The notes under the pieces: model-generated
Told to the model about the DNA's origin: nothing
Database searches by the model: none
The model's input: only the letters and a program-made list of their open reading frames with translations
Part shown: positions 9,678-20,999 of the stretch, piece by piece
Numbering within the stretch: position 1 is the first letter of the stretch
Layout: each line of letters starts with the position of its first letter
Position numbers and translations under genes: made by a program
Assembly (NCBI RefSeq): GCF_035046485.1
Contig: NC_085138.1
Span: forward strand, 430,453,265-430,517,264
DNA length: 64,000 nt
Direction: 5' to 3'
From: Aedes albopictus
Taxonomy: Eukaryota; Arthropoda; Insecta; Diptera; Culicidae

Positions 9678-10851
9678 CAGGCTTCCCAAAAGTACCGCAT
9701 CATGATAGCATTTTGATGGCTGTCACACTCTTATTCCCATGACAGCCTTGTGAATGCATGGTTCATGACAGCCCACAGAATAAAACTCATGCGACGTACA
9801 ACATCACTGTCGGGAACTGCTCACATCGTCTGCTTTCGCTGTGCGTTCGTTCGCTGATGACAACCTCGGCTCTCACCCAAACCGTCTCTCGTTAGCTGTA
9901 CACGAAGTGACGAAAATCGCTGCGCTCCGCCCGAGCAGTTTGCTTCTGTTGAACGTGTCGAGTATCGTGGTATATCCCACGCTTAACATTTTCGACGCAT
10001 TTAATGTATTATGTATTTTTTCAAATAGAGAATATGTGCTTGTAAGTCTTGTTCTAGTAGAGTATTTTGCATAGCATTATTTTTTATTGGCATGTGAAAT
10101 GCACTGCCATGTTTTCAATATAAAAGAGAGTTTAATTTCACATCAGTGGTATATTTTAGACAGATTACAATTTTGAAAAACGCTTGCACAAACTCCTTTT
10201 CGCCCCTGGGGCATCTTGTGAAAGGCACACCATGTTTGTAAAAAAATATTTATTGAGCACATATTTTGTGAATAACTTTTAGCGTTAAGCCATGTGCTCC
10301 CGTGACAGCCTATGACAGCCTTTATGCAACAGCCGGCTTGGTTAGTCGAAAATAGTTATCGCCATGCGGCCAACAGTACTCACGACGTTTTCCACTCGGC
10401 TCGATACGACTCGAGTATGCAACTGTCAGGCAAGCAGCCGAAGCAGCGGCTGTTTCAATAGAGGTAATCACGATCAAATGTATGCGTGCCTTTTTTGTAG
10501 ATGTAGTTGTGAAACTGCGAGGAAAATATTTGCACTCTTGCCCCGGACGTTAGTTTTATCATTATTTACCCGTTTTACCCAATTCGATTGGGTAATATTT
10601 GCATATGCAATCTGAATAGCCTTTCAATCGGAGTGCACTTTTGTGTGAGGAAAAATTTGCGCTAGTGTTCGTGTGTTGAAATGTCACTTATCTTTATACA
10701 TCTTTGGCTCATGCGTGTGCGTGCTGTTGGCGATACATTTTCTCACTGATGGTGTTGCACACGGTAACGAGAGATGGTCTGCACACATAAGAGAGTGTCG
10801 ATTCAGCCTTGCGCGGGCTGTTGCGAGAAGGCTGTACATTTGGAAAGCCTG
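9678..10851. mobile_element. 1.17-kb hAT-like non-autonomous element
   Basis: The ends are CAGGCTTCCCAAAAGTAC at the left and GTACATTTGGAAAGCCTG at the right. The 8-bp CTACCAAG is duplicated at 9,670-9,677 and 10,852-10,859 and fits nTnnnnAn. Imperfect inverted pairing continues inside, for example GTCTCTCGTTAGCTGTACACG against the complement of the segment near 10,760. Repeated GACAGCC motifs occur near 9,720-9,770 and 10,300. No transposase frame is visible. It sits in the old minus-strand LINE. Confidence 0.82.
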
Positions 10852-10859
10852 CTACCAAG

Positions 10860-10960
10860 TCAGTGTGGTGGTGATGAGCTCGTGAGCTCACGAGAGTAAA
10901 GCATGGTCCCGGCCCACTTAGCGGTTTCTCTCAAATGCATATTATCTATTATATTTTAGG
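10860..10960 (-). pseudogene. Old LINE, start of RNase H domain
   Basis: The minus strand reads a WAGTMLYSREL segment followed, after one stop, by LGRHY, which joins CTVFQAE at 9,669 once the hAT-like element and one copy of its target duplication are removed. This resembles the beginning of LINE RNase H domains (a Gly-rich AG-x-YSREL strand before LGR...VFQAE). A 16-bp perfect palindrome CTCGTGAGCTCACGAG lies at 10,879-10,894. The upstream reverse transcriptase of this element was not recognised. Confidence 0.6.
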
Positions 10961-12137
10961 AGAAGAATACAAAACAAATTGTTCGAAACGGATTCGAAGG
11001 AATTCTGGAACTTTTCTCTTAATATGGCTGATTTAGCTGCGCACAACAGTTTCGTCTACTGTTTTGGCGATTACATTCCAACAAAGTTTCATCTGCGCAG
11101 TCGTTTTGATGATTGTATATGTAGCCTCCTGTTTCCTCTTCATAAGTGTTCAATAGAATTTAATAAGCCTGAACTGAGGACAATTGGGCGTATTTCGAGT
11201 TTTCGGAACAAACTGAACATTATTGTCATTATACCATTTTTTGCATCCTGGCTGTAGTGGCAATCCTCAAGATCCGGCTAAAATGTCACTGAGCCATCAC
11301 AAGACTGGATTAAGGGCAGAATTCGATTCTTCAGACATTCGGTTTCTTAAACCTCCGAGTTCATCGTTGTTTTGGTGATAAAAACTTTGCATTATGACCA
11401 TAAATGCTAATTCTCTGCTTAATCATATATTTGCGAGCGAACTTGTTCACAAAAACGAATTTATATCTTCCAGGGACACCTCCTCAATTCTTTGCCTTGT
11501 AAAATGTTGGTCCCGGAAACTATCGGAAGTCGACCTTTACCCCAACAGGGTTTGTCAGTAGGTTGTCATGAAGCTTTCGAGTACGATTTTGAGCCACGGA
11601 ATTTTAATTGAAAGATCTGTTTGGTTGTCTGATAGCTCGGTAAATGTGCATGTAAGCCTTCACGGTAGCAAATGCTCTGCATAGTACGACACCATACTTT
11701 TAGCTTAAATCGTGATCGGACATACCTATATTGCTTGTAATGGACCTAAAGACCTTTCCATGAAACTGTCGATTAGTAATCCCACTTCTGCGTTTACTTT
11801 TCGGCTTGTACCTTTTGAGCACGCACATAGTGTTTTTGGAAAAACTCAAACCTTTTGCCAGCTTGAAAGCGGACCACGTTGAATTTCCAGAGGTCTGTGT
11901 ACAATCCTTCTTCTTTGCTCCTATTGCATAGGGTGTCTACTACTTGGATAAACCTGGAAAACCGGGAATCCTCAGGGAATTTTATTTATCAATACTCAGG
12001 GAAATTTAACTCCGATAAAAAATAAAACATTAGGACGTATGAATAAAAAGTAGTGAGATTTTCTACTTGTCGATCTACTCAAAGAAGAGTTCATATAAAT
12101 AATACTGAATTGTTGGTATGAATAAAAAAAAATCGAG
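10961..12137. other. Unassigned DNA, probably decayed repeats
   Basis: Only short open frames are present, and I could not recognise a protein in them. The segment at about 11,930-12,040 (GTGTCTACTACTTGGATAAA and CTCAGGGAATTTTATT) has the style of a common mosquito interspersed repeat, but its family could not be named. Confidence 0.35.
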
Positions 12138-12139
12138 TA

Positions 12140-13506
12140 CCGTCGTTGGGGGTGAGAATGGGTCAAAAAAGGATACTCAAAGATTGTTTGTTAAATAACA
12201 AATGCAATTGAAGTCGGAATAACTTTTTATTCGGTATGTATACTCTTCTATATGGTAATGAAAGTTTAGCAAGAAAGTATCACATTATTTGAATTACTTA
12301 CTAAACTACAAATGATTGAAAATTGACCCAATCTCACCCCTTAGAGGGGGTGAGAATGGGTCAAAGTATTCGAAGTCACCTATCTAAGAATATAAGTTAA
12401 TTTTATTGATCATATCTAGTAAATCTATTTAAAATACAATGTAACCATGACGAATAAAAATTTAGGTAATTTTCAAAGATGATAAAGCCACCTAAAAGGG
12501 CTAATAAAACCGAAAAAATGGTTGAAATTTGATAAAATAACGTTTGTATGTTGTATCGCCATTTTTAGCCACCATAATCATCCTCATTTAAAGTTTCAAC
12601 CTCCAAGAGAGGATGGAGGAAGATTACAATGAGGCAGAAACGCAATGAAAGATTGATTGAAAAAAAATATTTTTAGTATACTGCATAAGAAATGTTTAAC
12701 CAGGCCCTCCGTTATAAACTCTTATGTACATGATCATTGGCCTCTGAAGATAGAGGGTCGTTCAAATATTATGTTATATAACATTTCACATTATTAGACC
12801 CTCTCTCGCAATAACATTTAAACGAATATGCAGTACACTAAAGGCTAGATGATGATTAGAGGAGCTGTTCAAACGCATGGGTGTATTTTTATAAATTATT
12901 TTAGGCAAAAAACGTATGAACAAACTCGCTTGACGCTTCTTCGACATATTTTCGAAAAAAAAGCGTTTTATGAACGTTTTTATGAAGATACGGTAAACAT
13001 GGCACCACTTTAAAGTCAAATGCAGACTGTCAAATGGGGACTGGATAACAAGTTGAATTTTTAGTTAAGGTTATGTTTGATAACTTGCTTGACCCAATCT
13101 CACCCCCATTCTTAATATTTAGAAATAGGGTCGAAAATATTGAATTTTTAAATAAAAAGTGCATTGACAGCCCACTTTTTTCGTTGCTTCAACCAGGTAA
13201 TACCTACAGCTAACTACTTATAAGAAAATTTATGGTTAGATGCTTGTGTGAAACATTGCGAAGGAGAAATTTTTTCAGAGTGATTTACTAGTAGTTTCAT
13301 CACATAAGTTTAGCCACAAATTTAACAAAAAACGATTATTGCTAAACATCTTATTCTGCATCATGACGTTTAAAAACATCTCCTCTTTGAAATAATATTA
13401 AGTTTTCAATATAAATTAGCGATAGTTGACGAGTTATTTCAAATTTTATGTTTCTCCGTTTTGACCCAATCTCACCCCCCAGACCCATTGTCACCCCCAT
13501 TGACGG
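12140..13506. mobile_element. 1.37-kb TIR element with subterminal repeats
   Basis: The ends are CCGTCGTTGGGGGTGAGAAT at the left and ATTGTCACCCCCATTGACGG at the right. TA flanks both (12,138-12,139 and 13,507-13,508). The motif GGGTGAGAATGGGTCA or its complement recurs at about 12,149, 12,323, 12,346, 13,085, 13,461 and 13,484, as in transposons with multiple transposase-binding sites. There is no long transposase frame, so it is probably non-autonomous. Confidence 0.8.
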
Positions 13507-13513
13507 TATGTAG

Positions 13514-14427
13514 TAGACCGGCCCACATTTGTATGGCGAGAAAGAAAAGTTGGAAAAATTCACGGGGCACCCTCTAGAATCGTGCCTTTGGATGAGAAGA
13601 ACAATCTGTGAAAGATTCAGCTCAATCGGTTTAAAACTGAGGTGGCGCAAATGAGTTGAAGGTTTGTATGGGATTTTCAGTCCAAATATATGGGAAATTG
13701 GATGGCCTACAGCCTCTCACTCAGTACGCCGGTTCAGCGAGCTCGATTTAGCTCAGAATTGAAAGAATGGTAGTTGATACCCTAAGGAACAATTTTGTAG
13801 AAGACCATATCATGATAAAACTTAATTTAGTTGCAGTTTCAGCTAACGAAAGCAGGATGAGGACATCTTCCCCTGTTTACTCTCGGTTGTTACATGCAGC
13901 ACGTGTTTGCTGTTCGAAACTTGCGCTCTACATCATAGGCGGCTATGTTGTCCTTCATTTCAATTGCTCACGCACGTATGCGGGTATCGAAACAATGAAG
14001 AATCACATAGCTGCCTATGATGTAGCGCGCAAGCTTCGACCGACAAACACGTGCTGCATGTAACAATCGAGAGTAAACGGGGGAAGATGTCCTCATTCTG
14101 CTTTCGTTAGCTGAAACTGCAACTAAATTAAGTTTTATCATGATATGGTCTTCTACAAAATTGTTCCTTAGGGTATCAACTACCATTCTTTCAATTCTGA
14201 GCTAAATCTAACTCGCTGAACCGGCGTACTGAGTGAGAGACTGTAGGCCATCCAATTTCCCATATATTTGAACTGAAAATCCCATACAAACCTTCAACGC
14301 ATTTGCGCCATCTCAGTTTTTAACCGATTGAGCTGAATCTTTCACAGATTGTTCTTCTCATCCAAAGGCACGATTCTAGAGGGTGCCCCGTGGAATTTTT
14401 CGACATTTTTGTTTTTGGGCCGGTCTA
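13514..14427. mobile_element. Large foldback with 8-bp target duplication GTATGTAG
   Basis: Two arms of about 450 bases are inverted copies with almost no loop, so the element is one long hairpin. Ends are TAGACCGGCCCA and GGGCCGGTCTA. GTATGTAG is duplicated at 13,506-13,513 and 14,428-14,435 and fits nTnnnnAn. The same peptide beginning MVVDTLRNNFVEDH is readable from both strands (13,767 forward, 14,186 reverse), which is a consequence of the palindrome and not two genes. Confidence 0.85.
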
Positions 14428-14699
14428 GTATGTAGTGTTTTCTTCTTTCGAACATGAGCTTTTACTATATGTTTGTAGTAAGAATACACTGACAGAACAA
14501 ATATTTTCCCGTAATGCTGCAGAGTGCAGGTTGTTACTGATAGCTTGTGAATGTTTAATCTCAAAGCAACTTAAATCAAGAAGGAATCTGGATAATTGTG
14601 GATCACAAGAAGAGCCCCTAAACCTAGCAAATATTTCCGACAAGCCGTTCGATTCTGACAAGATGCTGCAATTTCCACGTGAACGTGGATGAACCTGGT

Positions 14700-15560
14700 A
14701 GTTAAAATCCATATAGAAATTTCGCTACAAGGATTTTTTCCAGAAATTCCGTCAGGGTTTCTTTGTGGAAATTCTGTAGAAGTACCTCCTGGAATGGCTC
14801 GCAGGACTTCTCATAAAATTCTTTCCGTATTTTTCACGCTATTTTTGTTGGTATTCCTTTTTGATTTTTTCCCGGATACTTCCGAATTCCTTTCTGCATT
14901 TTTTCCAGAGTTCCTGAATTCCGACCGATTTATCCTAGATCTTTTCACGGGAATGTTACAGAATTTCTTCCCGGTATTGGTCCCAGAGTCTCTCATGGGA
15001 TTTTTCCGGAGTTCCTCCTGTGTTTTGCTCAAAGAAACCTCGTAAGATTTTACGCGATCCCTTCCAGTGTTCTGCTTGGGACATCCCCAGAAGATCTTCC
15101 CAGAATTTTCTCAGAGTTATTTCTGGAACTTCTACTAGAGTTCCTACAAAGATTTCTCAAGGAGTTTTTCACGAATTATCTGCAGAAGTTCCTCGAGATT
15201 TCTTCCAAAGTTTTTCCTGTAATATCTTTAAAAAAAATATGTGGGCTTTGTTCGAGATTTCCTTCTTGGTTTTCTACAGGAATCCGAGCAGATATATTTC
15301 TTAAAGGTTCTTGAAGGGTTTATTTTGAAGTTTTATCTAATTTTCTCCCGGAACTACTCTCAGAAGATTTCTTCCGATGTGGGTCCTGGGATGTGTCTTA
15401 GAATTTTTCTGAGTTTACTCTGAACTTTCTCCTAAGATTTTTTCCAGAGAGCCTTCTGAGATTTCTAAGGAGCTTTTGCTGATATTTCTCATTGATTTGT
15501 TTCCCGTGAATTCTTTCAGAGCCAGGCTGTTTCTCGTAGTTGTACCGGATTTCTTGCAAT
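14700..15560. repeat. Decayed GGAATTCC-type satellite fragment
   Basis: The sequence is a degenerate run of TTCCTCC-GGAATT-like 12-bp units (for example TTTTTCCAGAAATTCC at about 14,735 and repeated TTCTCCCGG or TTCTCAGA motifs). It resembles the large array at 19,745-35,680 but is more diverged. The open frames across it are repeat artefacts. Confidence 0.5.
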
Positions 15561-15689
15561 GATCTACCTGAGATTTGTTTTGCATTCTGAATTATTCTCT
15601 AAATTCTTCCCGGAATCAATGTGGGACGGTTCATCATGCAACCGCACAATAGACGGATTTCCAACATCAATTGAGATAGTACATATATA

Positions 15690-16404
15690 TGTATACAAGA
15701 CTGGGTCAACAAAGTCGATTTTTTGGAACAAAGCTTTTTCGATTTCTTTTAGCGTCCAAAACAACTGTGCAAAATTTGGGAGCGATTGGTTGCTTCCCCG
15801 TATTCCGCATTGCGATTGAAATTTGTATGGAATTTAGTATGGAAAAACGTGCTTTTTTGCATTTTTCTCAAAAATTGGAATTTTTCGTCTAAAACGATCA
15901 AACTAATGACGTTGAAGTATAGCCTAGGATATGCCGGAAAACTTTACCCAAGACCGCAAAGTGATCCGACACTTGTGAAAAAAGTTATAACGTACAGATT
16001 GCCCGGTGGTGCTTAACATTTAACATGTAAAGGAATAACATCAATAATAAAATCTCAATTTTTGGCCTAACTTACCATGTGAATAACTTTTTTCACAAGC
16101 GTCGGATCACTTTGCGGTCTTCGACAAAGTTTTTCGGCAGATCCTAGGCTATATTTTAACGTCATTAGTTTAAGGTATTAGGCAAAACAATTCAACTTAT
16201 GAGTAAAATGCAAAAAAGTACGTTTTCCCATACTAACTTCCATACAAATTTCAATCGGAATGCGGAATACGGGGACGCAACCAATCGCTCCCAAATTTTG
16301 CACAGTTGTTTTGGGCGCAAATATGGATTGGAAAAGCTTTGTTCCAGGTCGATACGATCAAATTTAAAGTTTCTCCATACAACGTTGACCCACTCTAGTA
16401 TACA
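15690..16404. mobile_element. Foldback MITE, about 715 bp
   Basis: The left end reads TGTATACAAGACTGGGTCAA and the right end TTGACCCACTCTAGTATACA. Arms pair over most of their length (GGGAGCGATTGGTTGC against GCAACCAATCGCTCCC, and the two GATCCGACACTTGTGAAAAA-like segments near 15,962 and 16,095). A diverged copy of its right arm is at about 35,995-36,310. Confidence 0.8.
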
Positions 16405-16907
16405 TCTCTGGTAATTAGTTCAGAGATGAGTATTACAGCGATTGTGTTGTTGGCAAGCACACATGCTCGAGGCATGATACGCGAATTTGCTATTTCATTT
16501 TTACTGAAAGTAGCAAACACCGGGTTCACAAGGTTTCCTAGATAAACATTCCCCTTACGAAAGTAAGGTTCTTGGACCACGGCCACTTTACTTTTGCATA
16601 AGTTTGCGTCATATTGCATAAGTTGTTGTCCTTTCATGCTGAAGATTGATCTGAGCTATTCTAACCGCAGCCACTACCCAAACTAGACAAGACTTGACTC
16701 TTTGCAATCACAGCACAACAAAGAACAACAACAATAAAACCAGATTGGTATCGTTTGGAAAACGCCAAAGGCGAAGATACACACCATACACTGTGTAAAT
16801 CGCATAATGTGAAACCATACAGATGAAAATTTAAATTAATTAACAAGTTTGGGGCTAAAGAAGGGCAGCTGATTGTCTCGGAGAAATACAAGGTTCACTG
16901 CACTATT
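16405..16907. other. Intergenic DNA, nothing recognised
   Basis: Short open frames on both strands show no recognisable motif. Some of the sequence just before 16,908 stays in frame with the LINE fragment that follows but does not resemble it. Confidence 0.3.
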
Positions 16908-17240
16908 GCACTCGGAGTTTTCGAGCGACGCGTGCTAAGAACGATCTTCGGCGGTGTGCAGGAGAACGGTGTGTGGCGGAGAAGGATGAACCACGAGCTC
17001 GCTGTACTTTACGGCGAACCCAGCATCCAGAAGGTGGCCAAAGCCGGAAGGATACGTTGGGCAGGGCATGTTGCAAGAATGCCGGACAACAACCCTGCAA
17101 AGCTGGTGTTTGCAACGGATCCGGTTGGCACAAGAAGGCGTGGAGCGCAGAGAGCACGATGGGCGGACCAGGTGGAGCGTGGCTTGGCGAGCATTGGGCG
17201 AGTGTTGTGGCGTACTATTGTTGATTATGTCTTGTCTTAA
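16908..17240 (+). pseudogene. LINE reverse transcriptase, C-terminal fragment
   Basis: The frame reads LGVFERRVLRTIFGG, then a WRRRMNHEL segment, then RIRWAGHVARMPD, and ends with a stop at 17,238-17,240. This order (VFERKVLR-I-G, W-R-R-x-N-x-EL, R-W-x-GHV-x-RM) is the common C-terminal domain that follows the reverse transcriptase in many insect non-LTR elements of endonuclease-reverse-transcriptase type. The polymerase core itself is absent upstream, so this is a 5'-truncated remnant with a clean 3' end of its coding region. It is much more GC-rich than its surroundings, as expected for a retrotransposon fragment in AT-rich DNA. The exact clade cannot be fixed from this part. Confidence 0.8.
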
Positions 17241-18345
17241 GGTCTGAGGTCACGCTTCTCACGAGAGAGAGGATTTCATGGGTTTTTGGTATATTCTGCG
17301 TAATTTGTCGAATATGAGGTCGAATATCGCAATTTCCTCTTGTGCAATTATTCTTCAGGTATCCCAGAGTCTTCTGTAAAAATTTCATGATTTTAGGATA
17401 TCCCAAATTTGAATACCGTGGTCAAGAGCGATCAAATCTACAGACAAAAAGTAGATGGTTGTGCACTTTACTTGCAAATTTGATACACAAAAAAGTCATG
17501 TATCTTCAAAAGCCCATGTGCAAATACTATTATAAGTTCATAGATGCTGTAAACGTAAAAAAAAGTACATGTTACAGCATAAAACTTTGTAAACCGTGCT
17601 TTTTTAGAAAATGTAATTTTGGTAAAATCATTCAAATTTACTCAAATTTGAGAGGAGCCAATCTCCCATTTTCTCTCATCCAGAGAAAGAGCAAGAGCAT
17701 AGCGGGTAGCGCAAGGATTCAGGGTTACCAAAAATGTCTTGTGGTGGTAGGATACATTACCAACTAATTGAAATTATGTCACATACTGAAAACGCTTTTG
17801 TTTATAGTATAAAAATGGTTCATATCACAAGTGCAAGTAGCAGTGAAATAAAATGAAAATATAGCAAAAGACGTATGCACACATTTATCATTTTATTTCA
17901 ATCATTCACCCTGTGAGGAAATTAGAAGAGTCGAGGCATTGTTGGCAACCCTACGCGGTTTACTTTCGCTCTCCATCGTTGGCTCTGTATTTACGACTGC
18001 GGTGCGTTTAGTTGTTCACCTCTAAGGTGCTCGAATCCAAACAGATATTTTTTTTTTTTCATTTATTATCAAATTTGTAACAAAAAACTTTAACCGTTTT
18101 TCAATTTTTCTTTTTTATTCCTGTTTTGCTTATAAACCAAATGAAAAACAATAACATCAATGCAATGGTAGAAACAGCAGAGCGAAAAAAAAAACGATTA
18201 TGAACACAATCATTTATATCAAATTCATTGTTGGATAATTTAGTAAACTTATAGATATTCTCAAAAGTTGAGTATTTCTGGGAAACAAGTATCATTTGAT
18301 AGTGCATGGTTACTCTGCTAAAATATTGATGAGATGTTTTATATC
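17241..18345. other. AT-rich DNA without recognised features
   Basis: Frames up to 141 codons at 17,342-17,767 are AT-rich and show no recognisable motif. T-runs are present at about 18,047. Confidence 0.3.
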
Positions 18346-18349
18346 TTCT

Positions 18350-18715
18350 TCTTCTTCTTTTTGAGTATTGTTCTTCTTCTTTTTTGAGTATTGTTCTCAC
18401 TAAGACGAAGCCTGCTGCTCAGCCTGCTGTTCTGTGAATCAAGGCACGTGTTCCCACGTTTGATTTTTGTGCTATGCCATTGAAAAGAGTTAATTTTCTG
18501 TAAATGCGGGACTACTCAAACGTCATTTTAGTGGGCTTTTGCATCCATGAGCTCTTCCATAGTTATAAATTTTGACTTTTCTCTTCCAATAACCATTCTG
18601 TACTTTTATATCGTGTTGTAGGCCCGACGATAACACTAATCACATGAAAGTAGAGGCAATTCCCATTATAAATAGATTATGAATCGTTAGGAGATCATAC
18701 CCGCCATTTTCGACA
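18350..18715 (-). mobile_element. Ancient, degenerate Feilai-like SINE
   Basis: The minus-strand order of landmarks matches the SINE at 6,221-7,083: a pyrimidine tail (TTCTTCTTC) near 18,345-18,375, AAGCCTGCTGCTCAGC near 18,408, CCAATAACCATTCTGTACTT near 18,586, ATATCGTGTTGTAGGC near 18,608, and an AGGAGATCATACCCGCC segment near 18,690 where the B box would be. Divergence is high and the tRNA head is hardly recognisable. Confidence 0.55.
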
Positions 18716-19744
18716 TTTAGAATTACTAGGAATTCCATGTCCAAATCTGGGTGCGCTTTGGTAATTTGAGGATTTTCGAATAGTATAAATTATTATTCTT
18801 CATTCTTAGGAATATAAGGAACTTTTTTGCCCATGAGAAAGAATTTTTCAATTGATATTTTCTTACTGAAAAATAAAAATACAAATCTCCATTATTTTAT
18901 GGAAAATTCGCTCAAATTTAAGCAGATTGGCCAATATAATCACCAATATCTCGAATCCCACTAATTTGATTCAAAAATTATGTTCAGATGATTGAAACAT
19001 ATTGTATTCAGCTTTCTATTTATGGAAAAGGATTGAAAATTGGTTGATCGCAACGATAGATATTTATATATTAGTAAATTTCATATTTTTGAAAACTGTA
19101 GAGCTCGATTTTCAGGAAAAACTTAAAAACTGTTCTACTTAATTTTTTTTTGCTGCACGATCTCGATATCAGCACATAGTTATGCATCAAAAATTTTGGT
19201 CGTTGATAGAAGCTCACGACTTTCGATTTATTTTGTAAGCTAGTGTGATTTGTACACATCTCGGTCCGCTAGAGAAGTTCAAGGATTTTTGAAGAATCTG
19301 TGTAAAATTCTTGACTTTTGGAATTTCTTGTTCATACCTGGATCCTCTAAGGGACCGTCCATAAATCACGTAGCAATTTTGGGATAAAATGGAGTTCCTC
19401 AAATTGCTACGCACCATGTAATAGGTATGGGAAAAGCTACGTCATTTGTGAATGCTCTATAAGTTTATTTGAATATTTTAAAAATGTAGAATTTCTTATT
19501 CTACATTCGTAAAAATATTAGGAATTATTTGTCCGCAAAGATAGTTTGAGTATTTTTGAAGAATCTATAAAAAATTAACGACTTTGAGAAATATTTAGAT
19601 TTTTTTTGTTCTTATCTTGGTTCGCTAAAAACTATATAATTTTTTGTCCATATCTTTAATTCTTTGTCCATACATTGGTCCACTAAAGGATTTCAAGGAT
19701 TTTTGAAGAATCTATGTATAATTCTTGACTATTGGATACATACT
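18716..19744. other. AT-rich DNA with a short MITE fragment
   Basis: At about 19,354-19,450 the sequence GTCCATAAATCACGTAGCAA pairs with a reversed GCTACGTCATTTGTGAATG-like end, resembling the GTAACG MITE at 56,060-56,220. The remainder contains repeated AAGGATTTTTGAAGAATCT segments (about 19,280 and 19,690) and nothing coding. Confidence 0.45.
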
Positions 19745-19894
19745 TAGAATTCCTCCCGGAATTCCTTCTCTGATTCTTACAGGATTTTCTTCAGAAATTC
19801 CTCCTGGAATTCCACCAGGAATTCCTCCTGGGATTTCTAAAGGAATTCCAACTGGGATACCTCTACGAATTCCTCCTAAGATTCCTCCTGGAAA

Positions 19895-20163
19895 TCTTTT
19901 TTTTTAATCTAGTTAATTTATTGAAGGCAATAACTACTTAATTTTAGTGATTAGTTCTGAATAGAGGCCAATGTACTCTAAATTAGGGCAACTCGAGGTT
20001 AGGAGGTCACATTTTTCAAGGATGGGTAAGGTGATGATTGGGTAACGAGTTTCTCTGGAAATCATCCGGGAGTACTGCGCTTGTGTGCTCAGCGTCTGCT
20101 GGTGTTGGAATCAACTGTTGCGTGGGTTGTTCTTCCGGATGGCCAGGATTTAGTTCAGCAAAT
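19895..20163 (-). mobile_element. Retroposed 3' end inside the satellite
   Basis: About 270 bases of unrelated sequence interrupt the array. On the minus strand it ends with TTCAATAAATTAACTAG (an AATAAA signal) followed by an A-run. AAATC is present on both sides (near 19,890 and 20,161). This looks like the 3' end of a LINE or of a transcript inserted by LINE machinery. The source was not recognised. Confidence 0.55.
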
Positions 20164-20999
20164 CCTCCTGGTATGCAGGAACTCTTCCTATGATTATAAC
20201 ATGTTATTCTTCGGGTATTCCATCAATAATTCTTTCTGGGATTTCTCCAGGAATTTCTCCAAGGAATCCTCTGGGAATTCTTCCAATAATATCTCCAGGA
20301 ACTCCTCCTAGGAATCTCACAGAATCTCATTTTTCTTGAGATTTCTTTAGCAATTCACCTGGGATTCCTCCAGGAATTTATCATAGGATTCCTCCAGGAA
20401 ATTTTTCTAGGATTCCTCCAGGAATTAGGATTTCTCCAGAAATGTTTACTAGGATTCCCCCAGGAAATCCTCCCGGGATTCCTTCAGGAATTCCTATTCG
20501 GATTTCTTAAGAAATTTCTTCTGGGATTCCTTTTCGAAGGCTTCATGAGCTTCCTATGGGAACTCCTCCAGGAACTTCTTTAGGAATTCCTCCTGAGGAC
20601 TCTCCAAAAATGCCTTCAAGAATTTCTCCTGGAATTCCTCCAGACCATTCCTCTTGGGAATCCTCCAGGAATATTTTCGGAATCCTTCAAGAATTCCAAC
20701 ACAAATGTCCCCTCCAGGAATTCCTCCTAGGTTTCCTCCGGGAAATGCTCCTGGGATTACTCCAGGAACTCTCCCTAGTAATAATACGGGAATTTCTTCT
20801 TGGATTCTCCACAAATTGCTCTTTGGATTCCTCTAGGAATTCTGAAAGTATTCCTCCAGGAATTAATAGGTACAGGAATTGCTCCACAGATTCTAACAGA
20901 AGTTTCTTCTGAGATTCCTTCTGCAATTCCTGCTGGAATTTCTCTAGGCATTTATCTTAGGAATCCGCTTGGAAATCCTCTAGGAATTCATGCTAGGAT

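Noticed and set aside
13767..14186. Two frames giving the same peptide on opposite strands
   Set aside because: They are the two arms of the foldback at 13,514-14,427, not a duplicated gene.
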